Below, piece by piece: positions 1 to 10,917 of a DNA stretch of 64,000 nt. This DNA is from Notospermus geniculatus (Eukaryota > Nemertea > Pilidiophora > Heteronemertea > Lineidae), in contig NMRB01000673.1 in the NCBI GenBank assembly GCA_002633025.1, forward strand, positions 83,895 through 147,894, read 5' to 3'. Under the pieces are notes generated by a model, which saw only the letters and a list, made by a program, of their open reading frames with translations, was not told where the DNA came from and made no database searches. Within the stretch, counting starts at the first letter, position 1. Each line of letters starts with the position of its first letter. The position numbers were made by a program, and so were the translations under genes.

Positions 1-457
1 AAAGCATAATAAATAGTTTATGGTCTTACACAGTCGCCTAGCTTCTGTATCAACAACATGCCGCCCCTCATCTTCTGTGTCTGCTGCATAAGCCGACTCA
101 AGATCTGAATCCATCATATCATGTCCCATATCATCTGCATCCATCCCATATTCCCTTCCGCTAACTGTTTCAGTCGTACGCTGTCCCTCAACATCCACAT
201 TCCTGGTTAGATTCCCAGCACCATAACTCTTGCCGTGCTCCAAGTCAAAAACATGTCTAATGGATTTTCGTTTCTTGATTGGCAAGGCGATCTCGTCATC
301 AGGGGATTGCAAATGCGTTTCTCTTGCATGTGCTTTTCTGAGGATTGCAGGAATTTGATATTCTTCACTGTTGAAACGTTTCGGCCTTTTTCTATCACGA
401 CGTGGATGATCCATCTGAAAAAGAGAATCCGCCTCTTTTTTACACTTGATTTTCATG
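1..457 (-). CDS. Partial uncharacterised protein, open at left window edge
   Basis: Reading the minus strand leftward from about 457, a frame stays open to base 1. Possible starts are the ATG at 457-455 and the ATG at 414-412. The second is directly preceded by a good acceptor-like CTCTTTTTCAG, so this may instead be an internal exon starting at 414. From 414 the frame gives 138 codons. The N-terminal part is strongly basic (MDHPRRDRKRPKRFN, later LPIKKRK, resembling a nuclear localisation signal). It then becomes acidic and Met/Asp-rich (GMDADDMGHDMMDSDLES). I do not recognise a family. A nuclear or transposon-associated protein are both possible. The absence of stops and the acceptor support coding; nothing else does. 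Confidence 0.45.
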
Positions 458-1950
458 TTCAGTTCAGTATTTTTTGATCGGATCGACTGATGTTGCTGAT
501 AGTTTAACCTCTGGTTCTCTCGGAACCCAAAAATGGGATGAATTTGAAGAAATTAGGCCTGTTTAAATTACGCTCACAAACTGAAAAAAACCTTTCCGAC
601 AGTGTTCCCAGATAGCAATTTTGACCTACAAATAGTGCATTAAAATTTGATACCAGGGAAGCCCTTTGGAATTTAAAAGATGTGTAGGCCTATCAAAAAT
701 GAAGTTTTTCATTAGCATAACCATGTTAGGCCTATATCAAGACACTCCTTTGCCAAGAGCATCGTGCCCACGTCATAGACCTACTGACGGCCGAGGGTGT
801 CGTGATCTCAAAGCTTGGAGGGTTAAGATGTGCCAACGGCTGCCATAGAACGTCTTGATACGGTATATATATTATATGATATCATATTTTTGACATCTTA
901 TTATTTCCATTTAGGCCCTCAAAGGTGACCAGCTTCTAAACCTATGTTCAACTTGCACATTTCAGTGTTTAGCATAAGCCTATGCACGCAATGATGGTGC
1001 CAAAATAGCTGCAGGAAAACCACCATATCCAAGGTCTAGAGTATGACCATTAGATTCGAGTGCCCTAATGCATAGGCCTAATGCAGTGCACTACAAAGCA
1101 CACATGCCGGAATCTATTGCTGTGTTGGAAACCTTATTGCCATTTATGATGTAGGCCTATTTCCAATTAAAATTAATAATAATTTAGACTTACCTCAAGC
1201 AGTAGCCTATTGTTATAATCCTCCACTAGTTTGAATATTGAGAAAATCGGGCCAAAGAAAATCCAGAGAAGGGAGAATTTGACCGAAATCCTACAGACCA
1301 GTCGGCCTGGCTCTGACAAGATACTCCCTCACGGTGAGGGAGTTTGTTTAACCCAGATCTAATGCAATACTTTTGAGTGACAGCTCTAAATCACGATGCT
1401 GAAGTTAACAGAGCTTTATCAGGCAACAGTACCATTTTAATTGCTTGAGTGCAGGTGCAGAGGTCAGCCAGCCTGATATGCTTATCTTTCTTTGATCTGT
1501 TGGTGCAGCATCTATAATGCCAAGAGTTTAACCCTTGCATTGTTGGAAGGCAATGTGTAAATTAGGAAAAGGGAACTAGAGTCAGGAGGGTTTTTTGTAT
1601 GGGGAGCAATTCCCTTGTAGCATGGCAAATTAAAGACCACGGTGCCTGATTGACTCATGAGTCTCTAGGGTATAGAACAGATTAAGTAGTACAAAGATGC
1701 TTGTCAAGTTTGAATGTTATCAGATGAAAAACGGTGAAATTATTTTTCAACTTGCAGATGAGTAAATTTGACTAAAATGCAAGTTACATCGATTTTTGAC
1801 CCCCTCCTTGAGTCCATACCCAACTTTAACAGTCCCTAGGTCCCTCACCCACAAACAGTTTACGTGCCAACACCGAGATTCTGAAAGAGTGGACCATAGA
1901 GTATCCAAAAATACCTGTCTACAAAAATCCAGAGGGGGATGGGGGTTCTC
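458..1950. other. Intergenic or intronic stretch, nothing recognised
   Basis: AT-rich sequence with scattered TAGGCCTA words. No exon with matching splice sites, no RNA gene and no clear repeat structure was recognised on either strand. Confidence 0.5.
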
Positions 1951-1957
1951 GTGGCGG

Positions 1958-2318
1958 TGCTCGGACAGTTCGCACCCAGACAATTGGCACCCGGACGATT
2001 GGCACCTGGACAATTGCCACCAGGACGATTGGCACCAGGACTATTGGCACCTGGACTATTGGCACCCAGGACAATTGGCACCCGGGACAATTTGCACTGG
2101 GACAACTGGCACCTGGACAATTCGCACCGAGGACAATTCGCACCCAGGACGATTCCCACCCGGACATTTCGCACCCGGACAACTGGCACCCAGGACGATT
2201 CCCACCCGGACATTTCGCACCCAGACAATTGGCACCCAGGACAATTCCCACCCGGACATTTCGCACCCGGGCAATTGGCACCCGGACATTTCGCATCCGG
2301 ACAATTCGCACCCAGGAT
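1958..2318. repeat. 15-bp minisatellite (GGCACCCGGACAATT type)
   Basis: About 24 degenerate copies of a 15-16 bp unit, GGCACCCGGACAATT with variants such as CAGGACGATT. Several frames stay open across the array on both strands only because the period is near 15; these are not genes. Confidence 0.9.
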
Positions 2319-2523
2319 AATTTGATTCATTTTTGGGCCACATATAGTTTATAGTTTTTACTATTCTGAAGATTGGGAACCATTCCTACCGGAATTGCCC
2401 TGGCCCATTTTGTCATATTAAATTCTTCCATTTTCAGGTGCCTCTAACAATAGTTGCACTCAAAAATGTCTCTTTTTTAATGCGCTGGTTGGACTCTTTG
2501 TTCGGGTTTGCCCACATTAGCCG

Positions 2524-2712
2524 TGGTTACACCTGTCTGAAAAAGCCCGGACTTTTCGAGCCCGGGTCTGAAATAAGCCCGGGCTTTTTGAGAATGTATG
2601 CGGAATGTATGGGACGAAAAGCCCGGGCTTTATTTAGACACGGCGATTCACAGGTGTAAACGCAAAAAGCCCGGGCTGAGTCCGGGCTCAGCCCGGACTT
2701 TTATGTAGTGTA
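2524..2712. repeat. GC-rich palindromic element with repeated AGCCCGGGCT
   Basis: The words AAAGCCCGGGCT and AGCCCGGACTTTT recur in both orientations. They are flanked by GGTTACACCTGT on the left and ACAGGTGTAAAC on the right, which gives an imperfect inverted repeat of MITE type. Confidence 0.6.
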
Positions 2713-2819
2713 AACTACGTATTTGTGTTTGAAGTGTATCACTGACTTGCTTAATGGTTAATTTCAGTGTTGGGATGGTCAGTGATGTAATAGTATGTTG
2801 AATCTGAATGAGAAGATGG

Positions 2820-3092
2820 CATTAAAATGGTAAAATCGAACCAGGACTTGAATCAGGAACCAGGACTTGAATCAGGAACCAGGACCTGAATCAGGAAATG
2901 GCTAGAAAATGGTTAATTGAAATGATAAAATCGAACCAGGACTTGAATAAGGAACCAGGACTTGAATCAGGAACCAGGACTTGAATCAGGAACTAGGACC
3001 TGAATCACCAACCAGGAACTAAGATCTAGGTCCTAGTTCCTGATTCGCGAATCAGGAACCAGGAACTAGGAACTAGGATCTAACTTCACGGA
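2820..3092. repeat. Dispersed repeat R1, copy 1: GAACCAGGACTTGAATCAG array with hairpin end
   Basis: Begins with AATGGTAAAATCGAACCAGG, carries tandem 18-19 bp units (GAACCAGGACTTGAATCAG), and ends in a strong palindrome around CCTGATTCGCGAATCAGG followed by CTAACTTCACGGACAT. The same order and the same end sequence recur at 5577-5819, so this is one mobile or copied unit. Confidence 0.8.
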
Positions 3093-3206
3093 CATCATTT
3101 TAGCTACAAGAGTTGGTGAATCATTTATCTCGAGAAGAGAGAGATTTTTTTTCTGTGACTGCTATTTTTAGGCGGACGCGCCATCCACTGGGCTATCGAG
3201 GCTATT

Positions 3207-3714
3207 TGTTAAGCCGCTCTCACACGTGCGACAATTTGCGTGCGATTGTATTTTTCACGTTATGCAAGCAATCGCAGAAATTATCGCAGAAGTACCGCAG
3301 AATTGTCGTAAACTTAACGACATTCAGCGTTTTTTTGGCGTTCACTTGCCCCTGTTTGCGACAATCGGCGATAATAGCCGCGACGATCCTGCGCCATTTT
3401 TCTAATTTTTAAACCCTGCCAAAATTTACGGGTTTTCTGTCTGCAGCCTCTTCATTCAACACCGATAATTTGGGGTTATAAACGATATCTTGCGACATTA
3501 TGCGATAATTTGCGACAAATCTGCGGTTGCTTTGCGATAAGTATGCGACAAGGTTTAATTTTTTGAACATTTCCGAAATTTCACGGTTATACGCGACTGT
3601 CTGCAATATTATCGCAAGGTCTGCGATAGTTGGCGTTAATTTGCGACAGTACACCTGCGATTGTCTATCGCAATTTAACGCAGGCCAACTGTCGCACGTG
3701 TGAAAGAGGCTTTA
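3207..3714. mobile_element. MITE-like element with CACACGTGCGAC terminal inverted repeats
   Basis: Left end AAGCCGCTCTCACACGTGCG is matched at the right end by the inverse of GTCGCACGTGTGAAAGAGGC. The interior is full of TTGCGATAA / TTATCGCA words in both orientations. No coding capacity. Confidence 0.75.
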
Positions 3715-3914
3715 GTTGAATAAACCAAGCGCGAGATTTTTATCGGACAGTATCATGAGTGGAGATTGTTGTAGATAACTGTGTTTAATTACCTGATGTA
3801 TCTGCTACAGGAATCATCGCATCCGATGCATTATCCTTGAGTTCAAAACCACGGAGAAAATGATTTTGCAATGATAACAAAAATGATGATGGTTCTGAAA
3901 AGTGGACATTGGGT

Positions 3915-4022
3915 CATGTGAATATAGACTAGTAAATGCTTTTATCTGAATTTAGCAATACAAATCTACACTAGGCAATGTTGTACAAATCTGAAGTAAA
4001 AGCATTTGTTGGGATTTATTCA
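3915..4022. mobile_element. Short foldback ending in TTTATTCATA, AGTAAAAGCATTT family
   Basis: AGTAAATGCTTTTA near the left and GAAGTAAAAGCATTT near the right form an inverted pair ending in GGATTTATTCATACC. The same family occurs at 26726-26836 and 58395-58515. Confidence 0.5.
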
Positions 4023-4504
4023 TACCGGTATGGCCAGGAATATATAAGTACCAAGAATGTCACTCATGCCAAAAAATAAATGGACAGCAGTTTTTCTTGA
4101 ATACTTCCAATCCAATGCAATGCAGGAGGCTGGGCCTAACATCTGTGATAGCAAATTTTCCTGGCTATATGATGATATGAAAGTCGAGAAAATCCAATGA
4201 AGTCTACGTTTGATAGAAGGAATTTTGTAAAGTTGTGTTTTAACCATAAAGAAGTCAGAAAAAAATCTAATGGCATGAAACCGATGAGATGTACTCCAGA
4301 CCATGGCCTAGAATACATCTATGGCAAATTTTTGTGAAATATGTGTTTTTCAAATTAATGTACATTTTCCTGTACATTTACTTCAAGTCCCATGAGGCAG
4401 GTCTTCCCGACTTCCCAGGTCAAATGGTTGTTATTTTCGGCGTTTTCATGCCAAAAAGCATGGGAAACAAAAGTGAAACATATAAAAGTAGAAAAAAAGT
4501 TGAT

Positions 4505-4691
4505 TTTTGAACAGGTCTAATGACCCATGGAAGTAAAATATTTTTGAGTTGAGAGACAGGTCTAATGACCCATGGAAGTTAAATATTTTTGAGTTGAGAG
4601 ACAGGTCTAATGACCCATGGAAGTAAAATATTTTTGAGTTGAGAGACAGGTCTAATGACCCATGGAAGTTAAATATTTTTGAGTTGAGAGA
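4505..4691. repeat. 45-bp tandem repeat, four copies
   Basis: Four head-to-tail copies of a 45-bp unit starting GACAGGTCTAATGACCCATG and ending TTTTTGAGTTGAGA, differing at single positions (AAGTAAAAT versus AAGTTAAAT). The period is divisible by three, so an artefactual repeated peptide is readable on the minus strand. Confidence 0.95.
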
Positions 4692-4737
4692 CAAACACCA
4701 AAATGAATGAACAGCAGAAGGACACTGGATTGCTTAC

Positions 4738-4863
4738 GACTGCATGATTTCTTGTCGTCTCCGAGTTTGAAGCCCGTTGCGCATGCACATCGCCAACCTC
4801 CTCCTGGCTTGGTCAGGCAAATGTGTGCACACTCACCGTTATTAGTGCGACATCTACTGGTCA
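4738..4863 (-). CDS. Single EGF-like exon, LDL receptor/LRP type
   Basis: On the minus strand an acceptor (TTTTTCTAG) and a donor (GTAAGC) bracket 126 nt, a symmetric phase 1-1 exon of 42 codons. The peptide has the spacing CRTNNGECAHICL...GWRCACATGFKL..DKKSC. This is six cysteines in the order and spacing of the EGF modules beside the beta-propellers of LDLR, LRP and relatives (C-x3-NNGxC-xxxCL-xn-CxC-x2-GF-xL-xxD-xxxC). In that family such modules lie in the extracellular part of an endocytic receptor and commonly occupy one phase-1 exon, as here. No neighbouring LDL-A or YWTD exon was recognised, so the parent gene is unknown and the exon could be a stray or relic. The intact cysteines argue for function or recent loss. 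Confidence 0.7.
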
Positions 4864-5576
4864 CTAGAAAAATTATGAAAATGACACATTTTGATTTTAA
4901 AACATGAAATAATCCTGTTTGCTCACCACACCATCCTTTTACCCAACATCCTTTTACCCATTTTGTCAGTCACCAGCATTGCTAACTAACAGAATCCAAT
5001 CGAAGGGCGGAATGACAGAAGTCACACTTAGGTTGCTTTGACATGACGAGATATTTGATGCATGTATTAGTTTATCAAATTCCACACATTTTGATACCAA
5101 ACTTTCTAACTGTCAGCAAATCTGTTTAACAATCGTTTGCATTCAAAATCTGGCTTTTAAGCTAGAACCAATAAAAATAATTCCGTTTTTTGTCTTTCCG
5201 GAGAAGTTGTTTTCCCATGCAACCTTAAATTCCTATGTGCATCACAAAAATTAATTATCAGTCTTTTTCAGCTTTGTACAGCATTCAGATTTTGCTGTTT
5301 GTTTCATGAAATTATGTTAAGTAGTGAGCGAGATATCAAGGATTTTGTCAGCCAAAATCAATGGGCTAAAAACCGTACTGTGAACGGCTTCAACAATGTA
5401 AATATGCTAATTTATTCGTGACATACTACTAAGGATAACTTCATTCCAATTCGACCCCTCCAGAGTACGCAGGATGCATTGTTTCTGCATGGTAATTGCA
5501 TTTTCTTGAATTACCCATTATATACACTGCTTAGTTTGATTACTATGCCGCTCTAATCAGGGAAATGACATGTAAT

Positions 5577-5819
5577 GGTTAATTAAAATGGTAAAATCGA
5601 ACCAGAACTTGAATCAGGAACCAGGACTTGAATCAGGAACTAGGACCTGAATCAGGAAATGGCTAGAAAATGGTTAATTAAAATGGTAAAATCGAACCAG
5701 GACTTGAATCAGGAACCAGGACCTGAATCACCAACCAGGAACTAAGATCTAGGTCCTAGTTCCTGATTCGCGAATCAGGAACCAGGAACTAGGAACTAGG
5801 ATCTAACTTCACGGACATA
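5577..5819. repeat. Dispersed repeat R1, copy 2
   Basis: Same layout as 2820-3092: AATGGTAAAATCGAACCAG start, tandem GAACCAGGACTTGAATCAG units, an internal AATGGCTAGAAAATGGTTAA segment, then the palindrome at CCTGATTCGCGAATCAGG and the shared CTAACTTCACGGACAT end. This copy has fewer internal units. Confidence 0.85.
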
Positions 5820-6268
5820 CGATTTCAAACAATTGATTGCTGAAGGATGTATCTCATCCAAGTCTGCTGACGCTTTGTGATGAACTTCACTGCTATTTTT
5901 ATGGTTTCCGATCAACAAGATCGGAAACCCTATAGTAGTTGTTGTTGGCGTATGGACGCCCGTCCGTCCACTCTGTCTGTCACACCTGTAACTTTGTCCC
6001 TGCAAGAGCTACAGACTTGGAAATGTGACCTACCACCAGGTAACATGACCTCAGCTTACATGATGGAATGAAAATTTGAGGTTTCTGGTTATCTTGGTCT
6101 GTCACACTTTTGTTTCTTGAACAACTTCTCTCCGAGGCCAGGTAGAGTACAAGTAACAAGTTCCTTCCCTATGTTTTTGGCCCTTGGCAAGAACCTGGCA
6201 TCAACAAACTTATTCTCCAGGGTCAGCATCATAATGATATCAAATTTGATATTTTGACACATCGGGAG

Positions 6269-6414
6269 ATCAGGGGCCGTATATTTTTGAAGCCTTCGCA
6301 ACTTTGCGTTCACGCAAATCTATTGTAAGGCAGTCAGTGAACAATAGGGCAAGTGCAGCCAAACAATTGATTTGCATGAATGCAAAGTTTCGAAGGCTTC
6401 ATAAATACGGCCCC
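6269..6414. mobile_element. Foldback MITE with GGGGCCGTAT ends
   Basis: GGGGCCGTATATTTTTGAAG on the left pairs with CTTCATAAATACGGCCCC on the right. Inner arms (CAACTTTGCGTTCACGCAAA and TTTGCATGAATGCAAAGTTT) also pair. About 146 bp, no coding. Confidence 0.8.
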
Positions 6415-6544
6415 AGGCAAAGTAAGCGACTTGGACTGGTATTGCAACATCCGGGGATGTTATTGCAAATGAAATTTTCAGCTTGCACCTGCTCAGTCGC
6501 ATGATATTTGCTAATATCGGCGGTCAGATTTGATATGCAAATTT

Positions 6545-7108
6545 GATAACATGAGATAAGTCAGGACCTGGTGATGGTAGCAGCCTATTAAACCATCACC
6601 TACACCTAGGCTATCAAGAATGACCTTTCAGATTAAGCAATGACCTTGAGGTCCGAGGTCAAGGTCAAGATTAAGGTCAAACAGTTCTAAAATGCAAATC
6701 TGCTCAGAAGTTCACGAGAAAACTAATTAAACGCCTGCATTAGCCATCTCCTATAGGTTTATTCAAGGATGCCAGTTCCAGTTACGCCATACTTCTTGAG
6801 GTCAGAGGTCAAGGTCACAGTGAACCGTCACAGATAACATGAGAAAAGTCAGAATAGGTGATGGTGGAAGCCTAAAACTTTCACCTACACCTACGTTATC
6901 AAGGATGACATTTCAGATTACACAATGACCTTTAAGGTCAGAGGTCAATGTCAAGGTCAAACAGTTCCAAAATGCAAATCTCCTCAGAATTTCAGGAGAA
7001 ATCTAATTGGAAGCCTTCCCTAACCATCTCCTATAGGATTAATAAAGGATGCCTGTTCCAGTTACGCAATACTTCTCAAGGTCATAGGTAAAGGTCACAG
7101 TCAACCAG
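6545..7108. repeat. Tandem duplication, two copies of about 280 bp
   Basis: Unit 1 (about 6545-6826) and unit 2 (about 6835-7108) share the same ordered blocks: AACATGAGA, GGTGATGGT, CACCTACACCTA, AGGTCAAACAGTTC, AATGCAAATCT, CATCTCCTATAGG and CCAGTTACGC. Both contain runs of AGGTCA-like words. The copies are diverged by eye. No frame is open across them. Confidence 0.85.
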
Positions 7109-7296
7109 CTCCAGAGTAGTAGACTTGCCATAACTTCCAACTGGAAATTGGCTGGTGGTAGATTTCGCCACTGTCTTCAGGATCAAAAATCATTGACATC
7201 GCGCCGATGTCCTTTTCTTGTTAGTACTAATTTTCTTCCCGGTCTTTTTTACATGAACAAGGCTTAGAGGTGGGTTTTATTAAGCCCCTATATTCC

Positions 7297-8277
7297 ATGG
7301 GGCTTAATTCTATAGGCAAATTCGAGATTAGTGGATACCAGGAGCGAGTAGCCATTTTTCAAGACAAGGATAAATATAGTATCATGGGATTAAGAATTAA
7401 TTCAACAGGAAAAAATTCTTTTCTTTTGGAACATCTCTTTACCAGTGAAATATCGAATGGTTTCGATCATGTTCATTTCAGTTTGTGTAATAAACATGCA
7501 ATACTGGTCTTCTTTGTTGAGCCGGATATCGACATTGATAAATATCTTGGTTTATTCACAATTGATGGAAAACTTGTTGCCGCATTTGGTAAAGTGTGTG
7601 CATTGTGGCCCACAAACAACTGCAATAAACGATATCGAAAAAGAATATACTGGGCCGAGTTCTTATACATACAAGATGACTTCACTGGTGGTGCCGTAGC
7701 TGCAATTCCAAAAGGAAATCATTTTGCCGCCGTCTACAGCTTCACAGTACACAACCGGAGGATGAAACTGTGCTACCAGTCTACGATACTTAAACATTCA
7801 GTTCGTCAACTATACAACACATATCTACCGCACGGAGACAGCCTTCTCGTGATCGAAACCCGGTCAGACCTTCTGTACGTTTATAATTTACGAAGATCCA
7901 ATCATAGAATCGTTAGCAAGAAGTTACTGATCAAATCAAGGAAGCCACACTTTGTCGAAGATCTTGGATACGACTCCACCATGCACCGCATACTTGAGAA
8001 AGTACATATCAAACGCCATCACCATCATAAGACACGGACAGCGTATTCTTTAATGCCTTGTGACTCTCAATCTCAGCGGACGTCCATTCATCGCGTGGTC
8101 ATGCCTAAACAGAAGATTGTACACGATTATAATCACTACTTTATGAACGAGGCAGGACTCCTTCTCACTTTTGACGACCGTGGCCTTTGGGTCCATCGTG
8201 TTGTGACTAAAATATATGACGGTCAACATAGGTGTAAGCGGAAGGGACAAACTGACAACTGCTATGAAATTGATTGA
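7297..8277 (+). CDS. Uncharacterised protein in one long open exon
   Basis: A frame of 326 codons runs from an ATG at 7297 to a TGA at 8275-8277. The frame is open a little further upstream, to about 7270, and an acceptor-like GCTTAG lies just before, so this may be the last exon of a spliced gene rather than a complete one. The peptide is basic overall. It has several beta-strand-like hydrophobic stretches (NKHAILVFFV, LGLFTIDGKL, HFAAVYSF, DSLLVIE, LLYVYNL, LLLTFDDRGLWVHRV) spaced like propeller blades, and a histidine cluster (KRHHHHK). No signal peptide or membrane helix is evident and no catalytic motif is recognised. A beta-propeller of F-box-associated or NHL-like type is a guess from the blade-like rhythm only. 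Codon content looks coding, unlike its surroundings. Confidence 0.55.
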   Translation: MGLNSIGKFEISGYQERVAIFQDKDKYSIMGLRINSTGKNSFLLEHLFTSEISNGFDHVHFSLCNKHAILVFFVEPDIDIDKYLGLFTIDGKLVAAFGKVCALWPTNNCNKRYRKRIYWAEFLYIQDDFTGGAVAAIPKGNHFAAVYSFTVHNRRMKLCYQSTILKHSVRQLYNTYLPHGDSLLVIETRSDLLYVYNLRRSNHRIVSKKLLIKSRKPHFVEDLGYDSTMHRILEKVHIKRHHHHKTRTAYSLMPCDSQSQRTSIHRVVMPKQKIVHDYNHYFMNEAGLLLTFDDRGLWVHRVVTKIYDGQHRCKRKGQTDNCYEID

Positions 8278-9550
8278 TTTCTTTCGTTCGGTTATCCTGA
8301 GGGGGATGCAATCGTATGTAGTGTTTTTCACATGGTTCTGGCCAAAGGTACTTTGTTGAACTCAGAAATGTGACCAGATCACATTTACCAAAAGATGGCG
8401 GTGTTGCATAACACTAGATTATCCGCAGGCTTCGTGTAATCAATAGCTCTTTCACGATGTCAGCTAAAGCCAGTCAGCCATGACACTGGCTCCCGAGGGA
8501 CCTCGGATCGATGTCAGTGGTTTCCGAGAGGCAAGCTTCCCATTTCGATTCAGTAATGTTGTGTTACTCGTGCTAGGAATTTTAGATCTGTCCAAGGCTT
8601 GTAATAAGTACACGCATTGCAGACGTCAAGTAAACGCATTGCAGACGTCAATTTACCCGACGTTTAGGATGCCAGCGTCATGAAAATGCCCAATCAAAAG
8701 CAAGGGTCACATCAATATCTTGGATGATTTTCTAATATTGTAGGTTGAAATTAGACCAAACCACTGTAGGTAGGTTTACCAAGGCCAAAAACATTTTGAT
8801 ACACATACATGTCAATCAGACTGAGGTCATGTAAAAACGCAACACAGCAAGGTCATTACAATTTACATCCTTTATAGACCCACCACGATAACCCATGCAT
8901 ATATTAGGCCTTGGAATTGGTTCCAGACAAATATTTTAGGCAATGAAAACATCAAATGTTCTGTGTCTTCATGATTTGACCATGACAGATTATCCTCAAG
9001 GTCACTACGCATTGCGGATAAGATTCCCTAAAAAACAATATTCGAGGTAATTCTGCAAATTCGTAAGCGCATGATAAGAAGCAAACTATCACTTCCATTA
9101 TGTGTGTTGGGTTGAACTTGCCTATGCCTACATCAACGCTTACACGAATGTACTTTCAACAATAGAACCATCGATTACAAAATCGATTTCTGCAATTCAC
9201 ATCTAAAATCGATTTTATATATGTTTTTATTCGAAACTTTTGTTTTTTCCCTCCACATTGAATGAAATGCTGTCAGCGATAACAAAGAAAAAATCGCCAT
9301 TCTTGTTACTCTGATCTGATCAATACGAACAGCCGCATTTCAATTGATAGCAGCGACTCATCCATTTCAATCTCTCGCTCCTGACCAGAGATTCTCCAGC
9401 AGCCATTTTGGATCGTTGTCATGGATATTCAAAGAATACACTGAGGTATTTTCGTTGGGACTAGGGATAGGTAAACTTCAAAAATGCCAAAGGGTCCACG
9501 AGGTGTTTTGATATGGCTCTTCTACCGATTATATATTATGGGGATGTAAT
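8278..9550. other. No gene recognised
   Basis: AT-rich sequence with no supported exon. A short duplicated phrase, CGCATTGCAGACGTCAA, occurs near 8613-8650. No polyadenylation signal clearly belonging to the upstream frame was found. Confidence 0.45.
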
Positions 9551-9562
9551 TCTGAATACATT

Positions 9563-10307
9563 GGGTGAGGTCAAATATTTAGTAAAATTGGATTGAGTTA
9601 TTGTTGAGTTAACCTGAGCTACAATCCCGAAATAACCTTTTCAGGATATCCTTTGAATAACCCAACTCTGATTCCCAGGTAACTCCAGGGTTATTGAAAC
9701 ATCAGAGGTTACTTTAGTACTCAAATTAGGCCATCAGAAAGCCATAAGCAGTGTTAAATCATTTGTATATAAGCTCACTGCTGGATGAAAGCCTTCTGAC
9801 AGACATTTCGAGCCTTTGTTTGGCAAAGCTCGACTGTAAAGCCTAGAAAATGGCTAATATTATGGGAAGAAATCTTAGCTCAAACCCTGGCCTTTATTAA
9901 ACCTCTTATTTTGGAACCCCTCTTATGGGTCACTTGACTCCCTTGGGTTATCCCTTTTGGGCACTTGTTTAATGTATCGTTTTAATAATCAGTATGTTTA
10001 TATTTGGTGCTCAATAAAGTTATCAAATTCAAATTCAAGCTGGAGATAACCTCGAGAGGTTAACTCAACTCTACTGCATTTTGTAATGATTTAGGGAAAC
10101 AAGAGGGCTGCTTGCTCAGGTAAACTGAACCCCAGAGTCAGAGTAAAATTTTCATGATTATTTACAGATACCGACACGTTAATCCAAGGGTAACCTAACT
10201 CACGTGCAGAGGTCAAATATAGGGTGAAACTTGGATAGGAGTAACTGGAGTAATCTTCTCTGGTTTATACTCAGAATTAACCAAATATTTGACTTCACCC
10301 ATTCTAA
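9563..10307. mobile_element. Inverted-repeat element with TGGGTGARGTCAAATATTT ends
   Basis: Left end TTGGGTGAGGTCAAATATTT at about 9559 is mirrored at the right by AAATATTTGACTTCACCCA near 10284-10303. Inner TTAACC / GGTTAA words recur in both orientations. It encloses the LINE-like tail near 10000. A non-autonomous DNA transposon is the likeliest reading. Confidence 0.5.
9960..10040 (+). mobile_element. LINE-like 3' tail with AATAAA and AAATTC microsatellite
   Basis: TTGGTGCTCAATAAAGTTAT followed by repeated CAAATTCAAATTC resembles the 3' end of a non-LTR retrotransposon: a polyadenylation signal followed by a short simple repeat. Only the tail is present. Confidence 0.4.
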
Positions 10308-10479
10308 GTAAAACTCGCTTTTGTTGGCATTTGAGCCCAAATTCAATGTATCCAGTTGCTTGTGATGTAGTTGCTGTACTAACAGTATAGCCTGACGGAG
10401 AAAGTTGCCTTATGGGTCCCAAAAGAAGCACGTCTAGGTTTAGCGGATACTACTGGATGGTGGGCATGGTGGGCGACGA

Positions 10480-10915
10480 AATACCACTGATGTGCATGCG
10501 CTCACCTGGGCTGATGGGCCGCTGGTAGCGAGGTTACATTAAAATGCTTCACTCATCCCACCAGCCACGTGCCGTCGTGCATGTTTATCTTAAAAAGATA
10601 CCTCCCATTCTACATTACGCTGACAAATACGCGGCTGCTCGGCAGAAATCCCGTCCAGGTATGAATTAAACTACATGTACATTCTCGATAAATAACAAAT
10701 ACTGAACCAGTTACAAGAGGATGTTAGATAAAAAATGACCGAACTCGTCGAAGATGTTCAGCAATTCGAGCAAGTCCACAGAAGTGAGGACACAGAAGTA
10801 CGTTTGTCCTACTTGGGACTTACACGGAATGAGATAGATGTAGGCGTCGGTGACAGAGCGGTAACTGAAGAAAGTGGTCATGCAAAAACCTGACGGCCAG
10901 ATGACTCATCAACGA
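10480..10915. repeat. Paralogous segment, copy 1 (matches 12895-13300)
   Basis: Shares ordered blocks with 12895-13300: GCTCACCTGGGCTGATGGG, CATCCCACCAGCCA, CATGCATGTTTA/TGCATGTTTATC, CAATTCGAGCAAGTCC, GGACACAGAAGTA, GTTTGTCCTA, GGGACTTACA, GGCGGTAAC and CCTGACGGCCAGA. The two are diverged with small indels. At the point where copy 1 ends, a SINE begins. Function unknown. Confidence 0.75.
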
Positions 10916-10917
10916 GG

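Noticed and set aside
4026-4142. Minus-strand stretch reading GPASCIALDWKYSRK, resembling the P..IALDW start of an LDL-receptor YWTD blade, near the EGF exon.
   Set aside because: The frame that gives this peptide is not compatible with the phase of the EGF exon, the YWTD part is absent, and the region overlaps a foldback. Chance similarity is likelier.
5796-6504. Several 60-75 codon frames on both strands.
   Set aside because: They lie in foldback and dispersed repeat DNA and show no domain, splice or codon support.
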